The notes beneath the pieces are model-generated. The model did not search any database, had not been told where the DNA came from, and worked only from the letters and a program-made list of their open reading frames with translations. Below are positions 23,306 to 34,516 of a DNA stretch of 64,000 nt, in pieces. Position 1 is the stretch's first letter, and each line of letters starts with the position of its first letter. A program made the translations under genes and the position numbers. The stretch comes from Haliclona indistincta (Eukaryota; Porifera; Demospongiae; Haplosclerida; Chalinidae): NCBI GenBank assembly GCA_964017065.1, contig OZ024792.1, forward strand, positions 7,839,385-7,903,384. The letters are read 5' to 3'.

Positions 23306-24715
23306 ATGGCAGGATTGGCAAGGCCTCCGTCAGAGTCGTCGAGCGTGTCGCCTCACGCTAAGGAAGAAGTGTTTCTTGATTTGGTGCGTGGCTGGTTAAA
23401 CGAGGGACATACTAATCTCGAACTCGTTGTAGTCGGAGAGGCAGGGCAGGGAAAGTCATCTCTGATCAACGGACTTTTGGGAAAAGAAGTCGCCAAAGAG
23501 GGGGGCAAACTAGATCCTGAAACTCAGAAGGTCAAAAAATATTTGTACACGGAGAATGGGGTTGCTGTTGCGTTGTGGGATACGCCTGGCTTCGGAGTTG
23601 ACACTGACGAAAAAGAAGAAGAAACTCTCCAAGCAATAAAAACGGAATGTGCAGGTCAGGTTGACCTTTTGCTATACTGTATTCGAATGGACAACGCGCG
23701 CTGGCCCAAGAAGGATGACATCTACACTATTCGCAAGATGACCCAAGTTTTGGGGCACAAAATTTGGCAGTGCTGTCAGTTCGTATTGACATTTGCCAAC
23801 CAAGTTCCAGGGCTCTGTCCTCCAGGAGAAGAACTTGAGCAGTTCTTTTCTCAGAGAATAAAAGAATATGAAAGCAGCATTAGGAAGACACTGATGAAGC
23901 ATGCTAACTTGGCCGAGGAAGATGTTCAGGAAGTTCGTCTTGTTCCAGTTGGCGATCCACACAAATGTGACGAGTTGTGGGAATTGCCTGGAATTGAAGA
24001 CTGGTTTGTGAATTTTTGGCTTGAATGTACATGCAGTATGCACCAACAAGCTGTTCCAAATTTTTTTCAGCTCAGTAAACATCGTATGACTGACGTTCCT
24101 CAAGATGTCAACTCACTCAATCCACCTGCTATTTATCAGCACCCGATACCTGCAGAATATGCTCAAGGAATTGAACCACGTCACAATGCTCTTGAATGTC
24201 CTGACCCATCTCCAATGCCTTCACTGACAACACATTTGACAGCTATCACGGATCAAGCACCAGACAGCTGTGAAACGTCTCCAATGCCTTCACTGACACA
24301 ATCCGATGATGGCACAAAGCATCCTACTGGTATCAACAATGATAACTCATCTATAAGCTTAGTGTTGCCTACGCCTCCTGCTAGCGGTTGCAATACTCCC
24401 TTGGTGCTAGCTAGCTGTGAAGAGGGACCTGATGATCAGGCTGGCAAGGATGAACCACGTCCACAGAGTTCCGCTAAACCTCACAATCGCCAGATCGGGT
24501 TCTATCAGATTTTGTACCGGCAAATGAAGAATAAACAGTCAGGCTTTGTGGGGTATGTCAAGCATTATTGGAAACATCGTGGAGAAGCTATTCCTGTCTT
24601 TGGTCATGTTGGAGGCTTACTGGAAGGTATTACCCAGTGGCTGGAGTGTAGTCTAACGGAAAATATGAAACCAGATAAAGGAATGCCCAATACATGTGAA
24701 CAAAACTATAAGTAG
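23306..24715 (+). CDS. AIG1/Toc34-like P-loop GTPase B with long C-terminal tail
   Basis: Single-exon ORF; the frame is open from 23189, but the ATG at 23306 (AAAATGGCA) aligns with the start of GTPase A and gives 469 residues. G1 is GEAGQGKSS (44-52), G3 is DTPGFG (92-97) and the G4-like site is TFAN. The GTPase domain ends near residue 280. It is followed by a Pro/Ser/Thr-rich linker containing two copies of SPMPSLT and a conserved-looking end with aromatic and basic residues (FVGYVKHYWKHRG, then a weakly hydrophobic GHVGGLLEGITQWL) that could bind a membrane or partner. The tail is absent from GTPase A. Function unknown; tandem paralogue of the upstream gene. Confidence 0.82.
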   Translation: MAGLARPPSESSSVSPHAKEEVFLDLVRGWLNEGHTNLELVVVGEAGQGKSSLINGLLGKEVAKEGGKLDPETQKVKKYLYTENGVAVALWDTPGFGVDTDEKEEETLQAIKTECAGQVDLLLYCIRMDNARWPKKDDIYTIRKMTQVLGHKIWQCCQFVLTFANQVPGLCPPGEELEQFFSQRIKEYESSIRKTLMKHANLAEEDVQEVRLVPVGDPHKCDELWELPGIEDWFVNFWLECTCSMHQQAVPNFFQLSKHRMTDVPQDVNSLNPPAIYQHPIPAEYAQGIEPRHNALECPDPSPMPSLTTHLTAITDQAPDSCETSPMPSLTQSDDGTKHPTGINNDNSSISLVLPTPPASGCNTPLVLASCEEGPDDQAGKDEPRPQSSAKPHNRQIGFYQILYRQMKNKQSGFVGYVKHYWKHRGEAIPVFGHVGGLLEGITQWLECSLTENMKPDKGMPNTCEQNYK

Positions 24716-24855
24716 CCTAATTTTATTCAAAATAATGTGTTTTGTGAGATTTGTGCATTGTTTGTGCGCATGACGGTGTGTGACGTACGTAGTTCTGCAG
24801 CTGTACAGTATAGTAGCGTGCACCTGCAGCTGTACAGTAAGCGTGCACAGACATC

Positions 24856-27800
24856 ATGGCAGCAAACGATGGAACTGGTAAAGGTACGTCGTACATATCA
24901 TAATCATTTGCATAGACTAACGTTCTTTCAGCATGCAGCGCCAGAGAGGTTTTGGAAGAATTCAACAAGAGTGGAGTTCGGGTAGCATGGCCTCGTCTCG
25001 CCGATCTGCTAAAGGTGCCACCGCAGATGGTGCACCGAATATTGAAAAAGCACGAGCCTATGATGACGGTGAATGAAGACGAGTCTCTGACAGAGGTGCT
25101 TAACCATTGGGAGAATAACGACCCGAACCACACTTGGGAGGTGCTCAGCTTAGCACTGTTGAGTGATCGCGTTTACAAAGAGCTGGGTGCATCTCTTTAC
25201 TCCAAGCACGTGAAACCCGGTAAGTTTGAACCACACTGCAAAATAATTATTAACTGCAATGTCTGCGATCTTTGCATAGAGGAATTCACTGTTGATCTGG
25301 TGTATGAGGAGATCAAAGACCTCACTGATGATCATCAAGAAATCGCCTATGTGCTCATAGAAGATTCCAAACAACTTCGTGAGATCTGGGAAGAGAATGC
25401 AGACAAGCTGTCTTTTGAAGAGCGTACCAGATTAGTTATTGACCATTGGATGAAGAACAATCCAGCATCTTCTTGGCTACTGCTCGCAAAGCGTTTAGAC
25501 TGGTACATTCATGGAGAGAATGAGATTGCAGCTCAAGAACTTGCTGCAAGGATCCGAGAAAAATACATTCCAAAGGTTGAAGAAAGAAGAGCATATGGTC
25601 CTCCTGAAGGTATAACATATCATTTTCATATAAGTTATAGTAATTTGTGTACTTAGGCCTCTCTGAGGAAAGAAAAATTCTGAAAGAGTTCAGTGCTGAA
25701 GAGGCATTTAAAGAGTTGACGGCAGTGGAGGATTGGTTCGGTTTAGGCTGGTTTCTGAAGGTTGGGGAAGAAGAGCTTACAGAAATAGAGAAAAGCCACG
25801 GTCGTGATGACGATAGAAAGCTGGCTATGCTCAAGTTGTGGGTGGAGACACAGCCCAAGACGGCCTCTTGGAATAACCTTGCCTTTGCAGTGAAGAAGAT
25901 GCCTCAGCATCAGTCGCTAGCTCAAGACATCGAGGAAAAATTGTCTGAGCAATGTAAGTGCCATAGACACTAGGATCAGTGTGTCATTTTCAGGTGTTTA
26001 CAGTTTAGTATGATCTTGATAACAATTACTGTCTAAACCGATGATAAGAGGTTGGGTCTATGGTTAATGAAATAATGTGAGAGTTGATATTGGATCGGAC
26101 CATTGATAGCTATGGTCAGATCTGATGCTTTAACTATCAATAGCCGATATCTTAAGGGTTGGGTTAGATTAATAATATTTTAGAAACGTCCCTTTGTATG
26201 AGCGTCATTTGTCTTTACATTTTTGCAGTGCAGGCAAAAACGAGAGATACAAATCTAAGGAGCCTGTACAATGACTTCTTTGCTAGATTGATTGAGTCGC
26301 TCTGTGATGACCAGACACACTCCTCTCTTGTTCATCAGTTGGCGTCACTGTCACTCATCTCTGAGACTGACAAGGAGACACAGCTCAGCTCAGCAGCACA
26401 AGATCCAAGACAAAGAGCTGTCTCTCTGCTTGTGCTTCTGAATATTGAAGAGAAGCCGCAGCATTTAATTGATCTCATAAGAGCAATGAGCAATATCGAC
26501 AAGATGAAGTCATTGGTTGATGAGATGACTACTCAGTACAAGACTATGGAAGGTCCGCCTGCTCAACACATATACCCACCACCACCGCCTGCTATGGAAG
26601 GCCCACCTGCTCAACATATGTACCCACCATCAGATATGGAAGGTAATACATGCTCTGTAATGTAGTGATGGTAATGTTGTCAGACTAAAGTGTTAATAAC
26701 AGTATTGTTTTCATTTCGTTGTAGAGGAGATGATTGGTGTTCACATTGTAGATGAAATAACCTTTGAATTAGAAGGGAAACGGGCTCGGCCATTACTATG
26801 GGAGGAGCATAGGTTCAGTTTGTTCATTCCAGAGAATGCCTTGTTACCTGATGAAACTTGCCTAGTGACTGTGAAAGCCATTGATACGGGGCTCTTCGAG
26901 TTTCCTGAAGATATCGAGCCAGTGAGTGCCGTGTACGCTATCTCTCTCACCAAGCCGCTTCGTGCACCAGCCAAGCTGGAGATGCAGCATTGTGTGAAGC
27001 TGGGGAGTGCTGAAAGTAGCAAGCACATGAGTTTTGTTGTCGCTTCTCAAGATACTTCTTCGATTCCGTACAAGTTTGAGCTAGTGCCAGGAGGAGTGTT
27101 TAAGAAAGACAGCTGTTTTGGATCTATTGAACGTCAACAGTTTTCATTTTTTAGCATTGGTTGGTTCTGGCGCTTACTAGGATATGGTAAGTTGAGCATC
27201 AAACTACAACAACAATGATTTATTATTTGTATGTTACAGATGACAGTATGCAGTATAGAGCATCTACTTTTCAATGTAGAGATGGGTTCAAATACCAATG
27301 GATTTTGGCATTGACAAAGAATCTTGATACAATGAAGGAGGTAGACTACCAAAATAATTGTATTGATATTAATTTTATGAGCTGCTGCACATAATTTTTT
27401 CTAGAATTTGACGAACTCTCTAAAGGGGAAAGACCCTGATGCAGAAGTGATGTTTGAGTTTGAAGAAAGTGAACTGACAATAGAAATCGAAGGTGATGTA
27501 GCACCTGGATGGAGAGTATTGCCTCCAATGATGCCATGCACAGTACGTTGATCACTACTATATAATAGTAGACAACACATCTGAGGATCTACATCACGTA
27601 GATCCAATTGACGTGAACAACGAGCAAGAACAAGCGAGGTTCTTTTTTAACAGTACTGTTAATAACTGACCCAACCAGAGGTCTAATTAATGTTTTCACA
27701 AAAATACAAGCAACCCCAGCAATAAGCCATGATCTGTTAAATGCCCGAAACTTGGACAAGAGGGTCACTATGTAATCTATGTAACACACCACATACTGCA

Positions 27801-29134
27801 GTTACCGAGTGTCATAAATGCCCCCGTGAGGCGCAAAACACTACTCACTATGGCACCTTCAAAAGTTTCCCAGATTTAACGTGCTACAATCGCTCTCTGG
27901 TTGCTGGTTCAAGCTAAATATGCATCTTTCAACGCGTGTGGAAAGTGGAATGTCCGCTCTGGGCATTCCAGCCCGTACAATAAGCTAAAAAAATCGGAAA
28001 TATGCATGCTCCTAAACCCTAAACAAAATAATTTTTATCAATAAAACAGCCTTAACAGATCGATGAATAGCAGCACCCACCACCTCTCTGAAGACCCCGG
28101 GACTACCGGCCTCCGGGTGCTATCAGAGCCAACAACTCCAGCAGCTGTGTGCTGACAGCTGCTTTCACAGTCATTATTGGGGAGGAATTCACACTGATCC
28201 CAGTCGCTCCTTCTTGCGAAGGGTGTGAACCCACGACTCTGATATCACTCTCAATTAAAAAAGGTTTTTTGAATTTTTTTCAACATAGTCTGCCCTGGGT
28301 TCGAACCCGGGTACCCTACGTTATAAGGCTAACGCACTAGCCGCTGAGCTAACCAATCACTTACTAGTGTGGGCGTTTACATGTATCAGTTATCATAAAG
28401 GTGGAGTTGCTAGGGTCAAATTTTTTGCTGAATATGTTTGCCTACTTGCCAATTTTAACATCCACCGAGGCATAATGGTGCATTTTTTTGGCACCCTCTG
28501 CCTTACGCACCCTTCTTGCTACTTGTGAATCACATGATAGTTGTCTTGGTCTACAATTCAAGACTCAGCTTATTAATATTTTAATTCTAATTTCCTCTTC
28601 TGTGACTCGTCTCTCCAATTTTCTCATACTGTTCTGCACTTGTTTATAACATTTGCCATTCTATTGATTCAATGTTAAGGACTATCGCTACTGGTTAACA
28701 TTAATTTTACATTTACTGTACATGTAACAATACTGTATAGCTCTTTGACAACTGAGCTAGCTGGGGAGGAGCACGTGACCTTAACCCGTGCACCCACGCG
28801 TTGACGACCAGGCCACGTTAGCTCGTTGTTGGGCGTGTCACTGTAGGCGTGGTTTATTCTGGTCTAGAACGATGGCGAATTTCGAGCTCTCTTGTACGCA
28901 GCGTTTCCGGATTGTGTGACTGATTGCAGCTATCCAGGTACATTTAGACGACTGCGCCAGTAATTCTTACCAGTTCTGAATGCTTGCCATTGACCAATAG
29001 ACAGAAGTAAGTGCAGCTAGCTATCTCGCTTGCTCGCTCGCTTCATCCTCTTGCAAGCGGCTCAGGCCCCTTCGGCTAGACACACACAGACACTACAAAC
29101 ATATCTTATCATCCACACAGTTCATATCTGTCTC

Positions 29135-29174
<40 letters not shown>

Positions 29175-30570
29175 TTCTTCAGTCGCTAGATCCTTTGATC
29201 CTCAAAGGCCCGACACCGGAAACTTGTAAAGATGAAGGTTCCGCTTTCATGCCGACAGAGGGGGTGGTTTCACGGTACTTGAATGCCGCCTGCATCTCAT
29301 TTCCTGTACAATAACCATTATAACTTGTGTTGTTATTAATAATTATTAAAGTGGGCACTTACCATGAATACTAAGTAGCGTTGTATTTTTACAACTTTTC
29401 AGAGATCAAAGAGATAGCGGGAAATTTTCGTGGGAGAAAATTTTCGCGAATGCGCGAGATAGAGCATTTCGCGAATAATATTTTCGCGAATCAGCACTAT
29501 TGCCCTATCTTTGTCAACAGAAAACAAGACATTCGCGGATAATATTTTTGCGAACTGCCTGTAATTCGCGAAATTCGCGAAAATTTTCTCCCGCGAAACT
29601 TTCCCGCTATACGGTATTTCTTGTCACTTGAATAATTAATCATCAAAACACGTGCAAGAGTTCTAGAATGTTCTAGAAGTCAATCAATAATCATTATGCA
29701 TACAGATTAATTAGGTCACTGTCACAGTACATCTTATGTGGTGTGTTTGAGGTTGTGGCGGGATTCCATTAGAGACCTGCAGCTGCACATCCTGATTGGT
29801 CAACATTGCTTAGGTGTGGTCTAATAGTGTGTTTATATGTCCATACAGATTACAAAGAGAGAAGTTGATACACGGAAACATAATGAAGGCCCATTGCTTT
29901 GCAAGGTGAAGATTGAATTTGATCACTTGGAGAGGCCGCCTACTGAAAGCCTGAATAATGCTATTCGACTTGTTGGTATCAAACCACAGAGAACCTTTCC
30001 TATACATGTTGATGCACTATTGCTGCGAAGACTGAGCGATTGTAAGTAATAAGTATTACTATTATTAGCAAGTACTAATTTTAGTGATAACATCATAATC
30101 ACTAAAAATAGTACATCAGCTACATGTATGCTACTGTAAATAACCTATCTAGCTACTGTAATAAAGGTTTTGTAAACTCACTAAAATGTACATAATCATT
30201 TTTAACTCCCTATTATCTAGCTTCATCAATTTCTATTGGTGAGATGTCTCCTTTGACACAGTCCCTTGACTCACCACTGGATGATCCTCCGACACAAAGA
30301 GATTTCATGGAGTACATCGTTGATGAAATTCCCGATAAGTGGAGACAGTTTGGAGTTCGTCTAAATATAGGACTCAGCAAACTTGACGCAATAACCTTAT
30401 CAGGCAGAACTCCTGATATGTGCTTCTTCGAAGTGTACAATATTTGGAAGACCGATATGAAACCACCATTCACTTGGCGAACTGCAGTTGAAACTTTGGC
30501 CAAGTTAAACAAACGTTTGTCAAAAAAGGTGTCTAAACAAATCTTAGATCAATCTCTTCTAACAAGCTAG
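24856..30570 (+). CDS. Death-like x3 / CARD-like / ZU5-UPA / Death multidomain protein
   Basis: Ten exons with fully consistent phases: 24856-24883, 24932-25219, 25280-25609, 25657-25953, 26229-26642, 26725-27186, 27240-27340, 27405-27542, 29849-30041 and 30221-30570 (866 residues). Exons 2, 3 and 4 each encode a helical Death-like domain (residues about 10-105, 107-215, 216-314). Exon 5 is a CARD-like domain plus EGPPAQH.YPP repeats. Exon 6 is ZU5 (453-606; IPENALLPDETCLVTV). Exons 7-9 resemble the UPA-like region that follows ZU5 in sponge proteins, and exon 10 is a C-terminal Death domain. ZU5-UPA-Death is the supramodule of PIDD, UNC5 and ankyrin. At residues 591-593, where PIDD/FIIND proteins self-cleave at HFS, this protein reads QFS. 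Intron 8 is 2.3 kb and repeat-filled; exons 9-10 as a separate gene is a less likely alternative. Confidence 0.8.
28030..28360 (-). mobile_element. tRNA-derived SINE-like element
   Basis: On the minus strand a tRNA-like head (28360-28288) has an A-box-like TTAGCTCAGCGG, an anticodon-loop-like CTTATAAC and a perfect B box GGTTCGAACCC. The acceptor ends do not pair and the T stem has a mismatch, so it is not a working tRNA. The following part to about 28030 is not tRNA-like and has a second B-box-like stretch. This is the usual SINE layout; its far end is uncertain. Confidence 0.5.
29138..29171. repeat. A34 homopolymer
   Basis: Thirty-four consecutive A on the plus strand inside intron 8 of the Death/ZU5 gene. 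It could be the tail of an old retroinsertion, but no target-site duplication is obvious. Confidence 0.85.
29414..29610. mobile_element. Palindromic MITE, ends ATAGCGGGAAA / TTTCCCGCTAT
   Basis: About 197 bases whose two halves are near reverse complements, with repeated TTCGCGAA blocks inside. There is no ORF. It lies in intron 8 of the Death/ZU5 gene. Its CpG-rich TTCGCGAA motifs contrast strongly with the flanking AT-rich DNA. Confidence 0.75.
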
Positions 30571-30643
30571 CAATTCACAATGTACAATTGTATAAAATTT
30601 CCATAATCATAGTTGAATAAATTTTTTGTTTAACAAAAATTAT

Positions 30644-33600
30644 TCAGAGAGTCATTCCTCGTTCAAAGGTATAAGGGTTATTGATAGCTGAATTACTGCG
30701 CAGTCTGAGCATTCGTTGTATCAGTGAAGCAGTTCTAGAGCACAGCACTCCTTGTCTACAGTGGTTCATCTTCATGATCGTCTGGAACTCGCCAACTACC
30801 TCTTTGAACCGTCTGCTTTCCTCAGAATCGAAAGACAGAGGGTTAAAATTACCCTCGACCACTAATCCAAATTCTCTCCCTAACCTAAAAAGTTTTATTA
30901 CATGTAAATTTAAATTTGTTAAATTAGAGTCGTTACCTTAGTAAATTGCTGAAAGTTGATAGCAGTTGTTGCCGTAGCAACTGGTGTGTTGCCACATTCA
31001 GTATGCCATCTTCAGGTAGTGCAGCCTATACAAGAGTGCAATTATACAGTACAATAGTGTGCTGTATATACTCACGGTTGAGAAGAGGTCTTCGTCATTA
31101 CTGTATATCTGTAATGAAATATTCTCACAATAGGTCTAGCAACAGTCAGTGCACTTACTTGAAAATTGCTTACTGCCTTCATTGTGATGTCGTCATAGAA
31201 ACCGTCTAGCTTGTGCATCGAACTTAAAAAATTCAGCCTTTGCAATAGCAACTAAAAATGTAGCTCAATTGTCTAATTAAACAACTAGTATAGACTTTTA
31301 TACCTGTGCATTCTGTATGACTCTCTTCATTGCCTCCCCGACAGACTCTGGCTTATTGCCGTTCAAATGATTAGTAGCAAAATTACTCTCAAGCACTTCT
31401 ATAGAGTGCTCGTCTAATAAACCTCGTGGGACACAGTCTATAGTCAAATTATTATAAGAATCAGGTTATAAAGTGTTACATTTGACAAACCATTTTTGTG
31501 GTTTTCGATAGCGTCAGCTGGTTCTGGACTGGTATTTATTTCTTCCTGAGCTAGGGTAGGGCTTACGGCTGCTGGTTGTGGGGACAGTGAGTTATGGTGG
31601 ACCTCTGCTTGGATGACTATTGCAGAAGGAGATAGAGAATCAACAGGCTCAATATCGTCATTGCTGGATCCAAATCGAGTCACTCTTTTCAAGTGCACTT
31701 TCTGCGGTTTCTTCAAATTACTGCTAGCGGGCAAAGTGAAGCGATCCCGAGCAGGCATAGTGAACCGATCTCTAGGCCTCATCAATGGCTTAGTGTCAGT
31801 TGTGATAGATTCAGTTGGCGAGAGAGAAGGACTAAAAGAGGTAGAAGCATTAAACGGAAGCTGACGATGAAGATTAAGATCTTCAAATGGTTCGACGACC
31901 TCACTGCCTAGTCTGATCAACTGCAGTGAGTGTGTGATAGTGGGGAGGTGCTCTTCAACAGTGCCAGACTGGATCATAACCAATTTGTCTGTACACGGTT
32001 GGGCACAGACCAGAGCGGTTCCTAGAGAGAGGTCATGTGACGTGATTCCTTCAACACCAGACTCTGATAGCTTGTCAAAGAAGTACTGGACATGTTGCGG
32101 AGTGGATGCATCAGTGGAGATCCTGGTGTGTTGAGATGAGTAAGTTATCTTGTAACAAGCGTAGTGAACCTTATGACAGCAACTGGTAGTTTAGCCTCAG
32201 GATCAGTACTGGGCACAAGGACAGAATGGAACAACCTGAGAGATAGTGAGTAAAGACTACGGTGTAACAAAGGGCTCACTGTGTGGTATCCAGGACCCAT
32301 TCACGTACCACAGCAGCTTGGTAACCTGTCAACTCCTCTCGCTGCTGGACCACTTCAAAGGGGCTACCAGACATTGCTGCTAGCTCCATCGCTCGATTAG
32401 GCTCACAGACAACAAACAAATTATTGCTGTGGATACCAGAAGAGCGCAATTTTGATTTTATTCACTTTTCACTCACTTGCTTCTTTGTGCAACTAGTTGT
32501 TGTGGGGTCATGTTCTCAATGAAGCTCATAGCACCACTGAGTGTGGTCAGGTAGTAGCCAGCCTCGTCCATACTAAGCTGAGGGTTCCCGTACTCTACCA
32601 TGAAAGTCATATTCGTTGCCTAGAACAAACACTAGGTATACAACTGATACTCTATCACAGATGAGACCATATCATTTTTATTTTTATGAATAGCCTGTCA
32701 TGCATAATAGTATGATTCACATCCAAACCCTCTCACTCACCATATCTTTAACATTAGCTTTGATAGCAACATAGACCCACAGATCCATGAACGTATCTGA
32801 GTTGAAACATGCTTGCTTAAATTATACACATGGTCATGTAGTGCCCACCGCCATCAATGCGTTGACTACTGTCTCCAATGCTGTCATACAGAGCTCTAGC
32901 AGAGGACACCACGCTGTACATTTTATCAGTAGGACTTTGTGAGAAATAGGTTGCTCTGGATTGAGAATAGAAGCACATTATTAAAATGAGGATATGTGTA
33001 CCTCATATGGGCTATAGCATCAGCAAAAGGAACAAGATCTGTAGTCCACAGCGGACGAGCAACACTGAAGATAGATAATCATTGTATACACATTAGCTTA
33101 ACCAGCTGTGTGAAAGAGAGTTTATAACTTAGAGGTTTTTGAAACTAAAACAGGTTAGTTTTGAAAAGATAGTGTTCTCATTACAATACACCATGTGTTT
33201 GTGTACAGTTTTCAAAACAGCGTAAAAGAGGGCTTAGAGAGGGGTCATTGAAATGCTGCTCACCCTAGCTGCTCAAGAGTGATGTTAGCAAACTGGTCAC
33301 ATTGCTGTCGGATTTTCTTGTCCCTCTCTTGGTCTCTGATGTAGGGCAGTATGTACGCCATCATCCGTGGAACCAAGTGATGCTCAATAGCAGTCTGTAA
33401 TAAACACAAAGCACCTCTACTCTTCCACCTTATACATTGTTTATTTACCCCTCCTATCTCTACATTTCCCATTGCTTTACAAGTCTTACATAAACTGTGC
33501 TGAATGGAAGGTCTTCTCCTTGAGTTTCTTGGTGCCGTTCTGTGATGTAGTTGCAAAGCACCTGCACGAAGCTGTGATAGCTGGTTGGATGAGCACCTCT

Positions 33601-34381
33601 TATTTCACCTACATGGTTTCCATTATGAGCCCCGCCTCCCTCCACCAAGTGTGGACTCACCGTTTGCATCCAAAGGTGGCTCCGCCATGGTTCCAGGAAA
33701 CTTCTCGCACTCTTCAATGTACTCGGCTATCTTTTTAGACTCCAGCGTCTCGCGGTTGCCGCGCGGCTCCAAGCGATTGGACATGTACAAGCTGAGGTTT
33801 CTATCCACGTTTGTTGATGTGTAGCGGGAAAGAACACGCACCAAGGAAGTAGCAGCTAGCTCGCTGGCAGTGGTGGTAATGGACGCGGAGTCCGTCTGGA
33901 CGGTCTGCTCAGGGCTTTGAGCACGTCTACTTTTGTTCGTCTTACGCTCGATGTTGACTTTGACCTTCTCTATCTCGTACAGCTTTGAGTTGAGCTGGTA
34001 GAGTCGCTGGTTCGTCTCTACCCAGTCCTCAAACCTCGCTACTCGCAGCTCCATTGGAGCCAAGGACCGCGCATCAACACGAGCTCTTTCCTCCAGCTTC
34101 TCAATGCAGTCTACCAGGTAGTCCACCTTCAACTCCAGTATCTCGATCAATATGTCGGTAGCAGCAGCGGTCAAACGGTCGTTTTCATGTTTCGCAGACG
34201 CGGTGTCCGTGTCGCTAGTCACGCTGAGCGACTGGCTGGTCAACACCAGTTGTAGGGAGTCTTTCTTTTTCATCAGCTCCTCTAAACGCAGGTTGAGCTT
34301 CTGCAAGAACAGACGAAACTGCTGTAGAGACTTCTTGACCGTTAGCGGCGCCATTGATCCCGATTGATCCGCATTGATCAT
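30644..34381 (-). CDS. VPS9-domain protein, probable Rab5-family GEF
   Basis: Multi-exon minus-strand gene; the first exon starts at 34381 (MINADQSGSMAPLTV; the internal Met is possible) and the stop is at 30646-30644. The N-terminal 170 residues are helical/coiled coil (KSLQQFRLFLQKLNLRLEEL). The middle exons give the VPS9 pattern: LVPFADAIAHMRATYFSQSP, TDKMYSVVSSARALYD, DTFMDLWVYVAIKANVKDM, and MDEAGYYLTTLSGAMSFIE. A C-terminal region of unknown type follows, with a Ser/Pro-rich linker (RDRFTMPARDRFTLPA) and a final exon of about 75 residues. VPS9 domains catalyse GDP/GTP exchange on Rab5-like GTPases on endosomes. I cannot assign it to RIN, Rabex-5, ANKRD27 or VPS9D1. Its stop is only 73 bases from that of the convergent Death/ZU5 gene. 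Confidence 0.72.
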
Positions 34382-34516
34382 AGATAATAAGCCACACCCT
34401 TATTATGCAAACAACCACGCCCTATACGCACGTAATAGATATTACAGTCATAATAATACTTTTAGTATAATACAACAATAATAATATTACATGTGTCGAA
34501 GAGCAACTAATCATGA

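Noticed and set aside
28288..28360. tRNA-Ile(UAU)-like sequence on the minus strand
   Set aside because: The B box is perfect but the acceptor stem does not pair and the T stem has a mismatch; better explained as a tRNA-derived SINE head.
29837..30570. Separate small Death-domain gene starting at 29837 or at the ATG near 28872
   Set aside because: Phase-0 splicing from 27542 to 29849 continues a conserved GW.V.P...VD..G.L.CK pattern across the junction, so one long gene is favoured.
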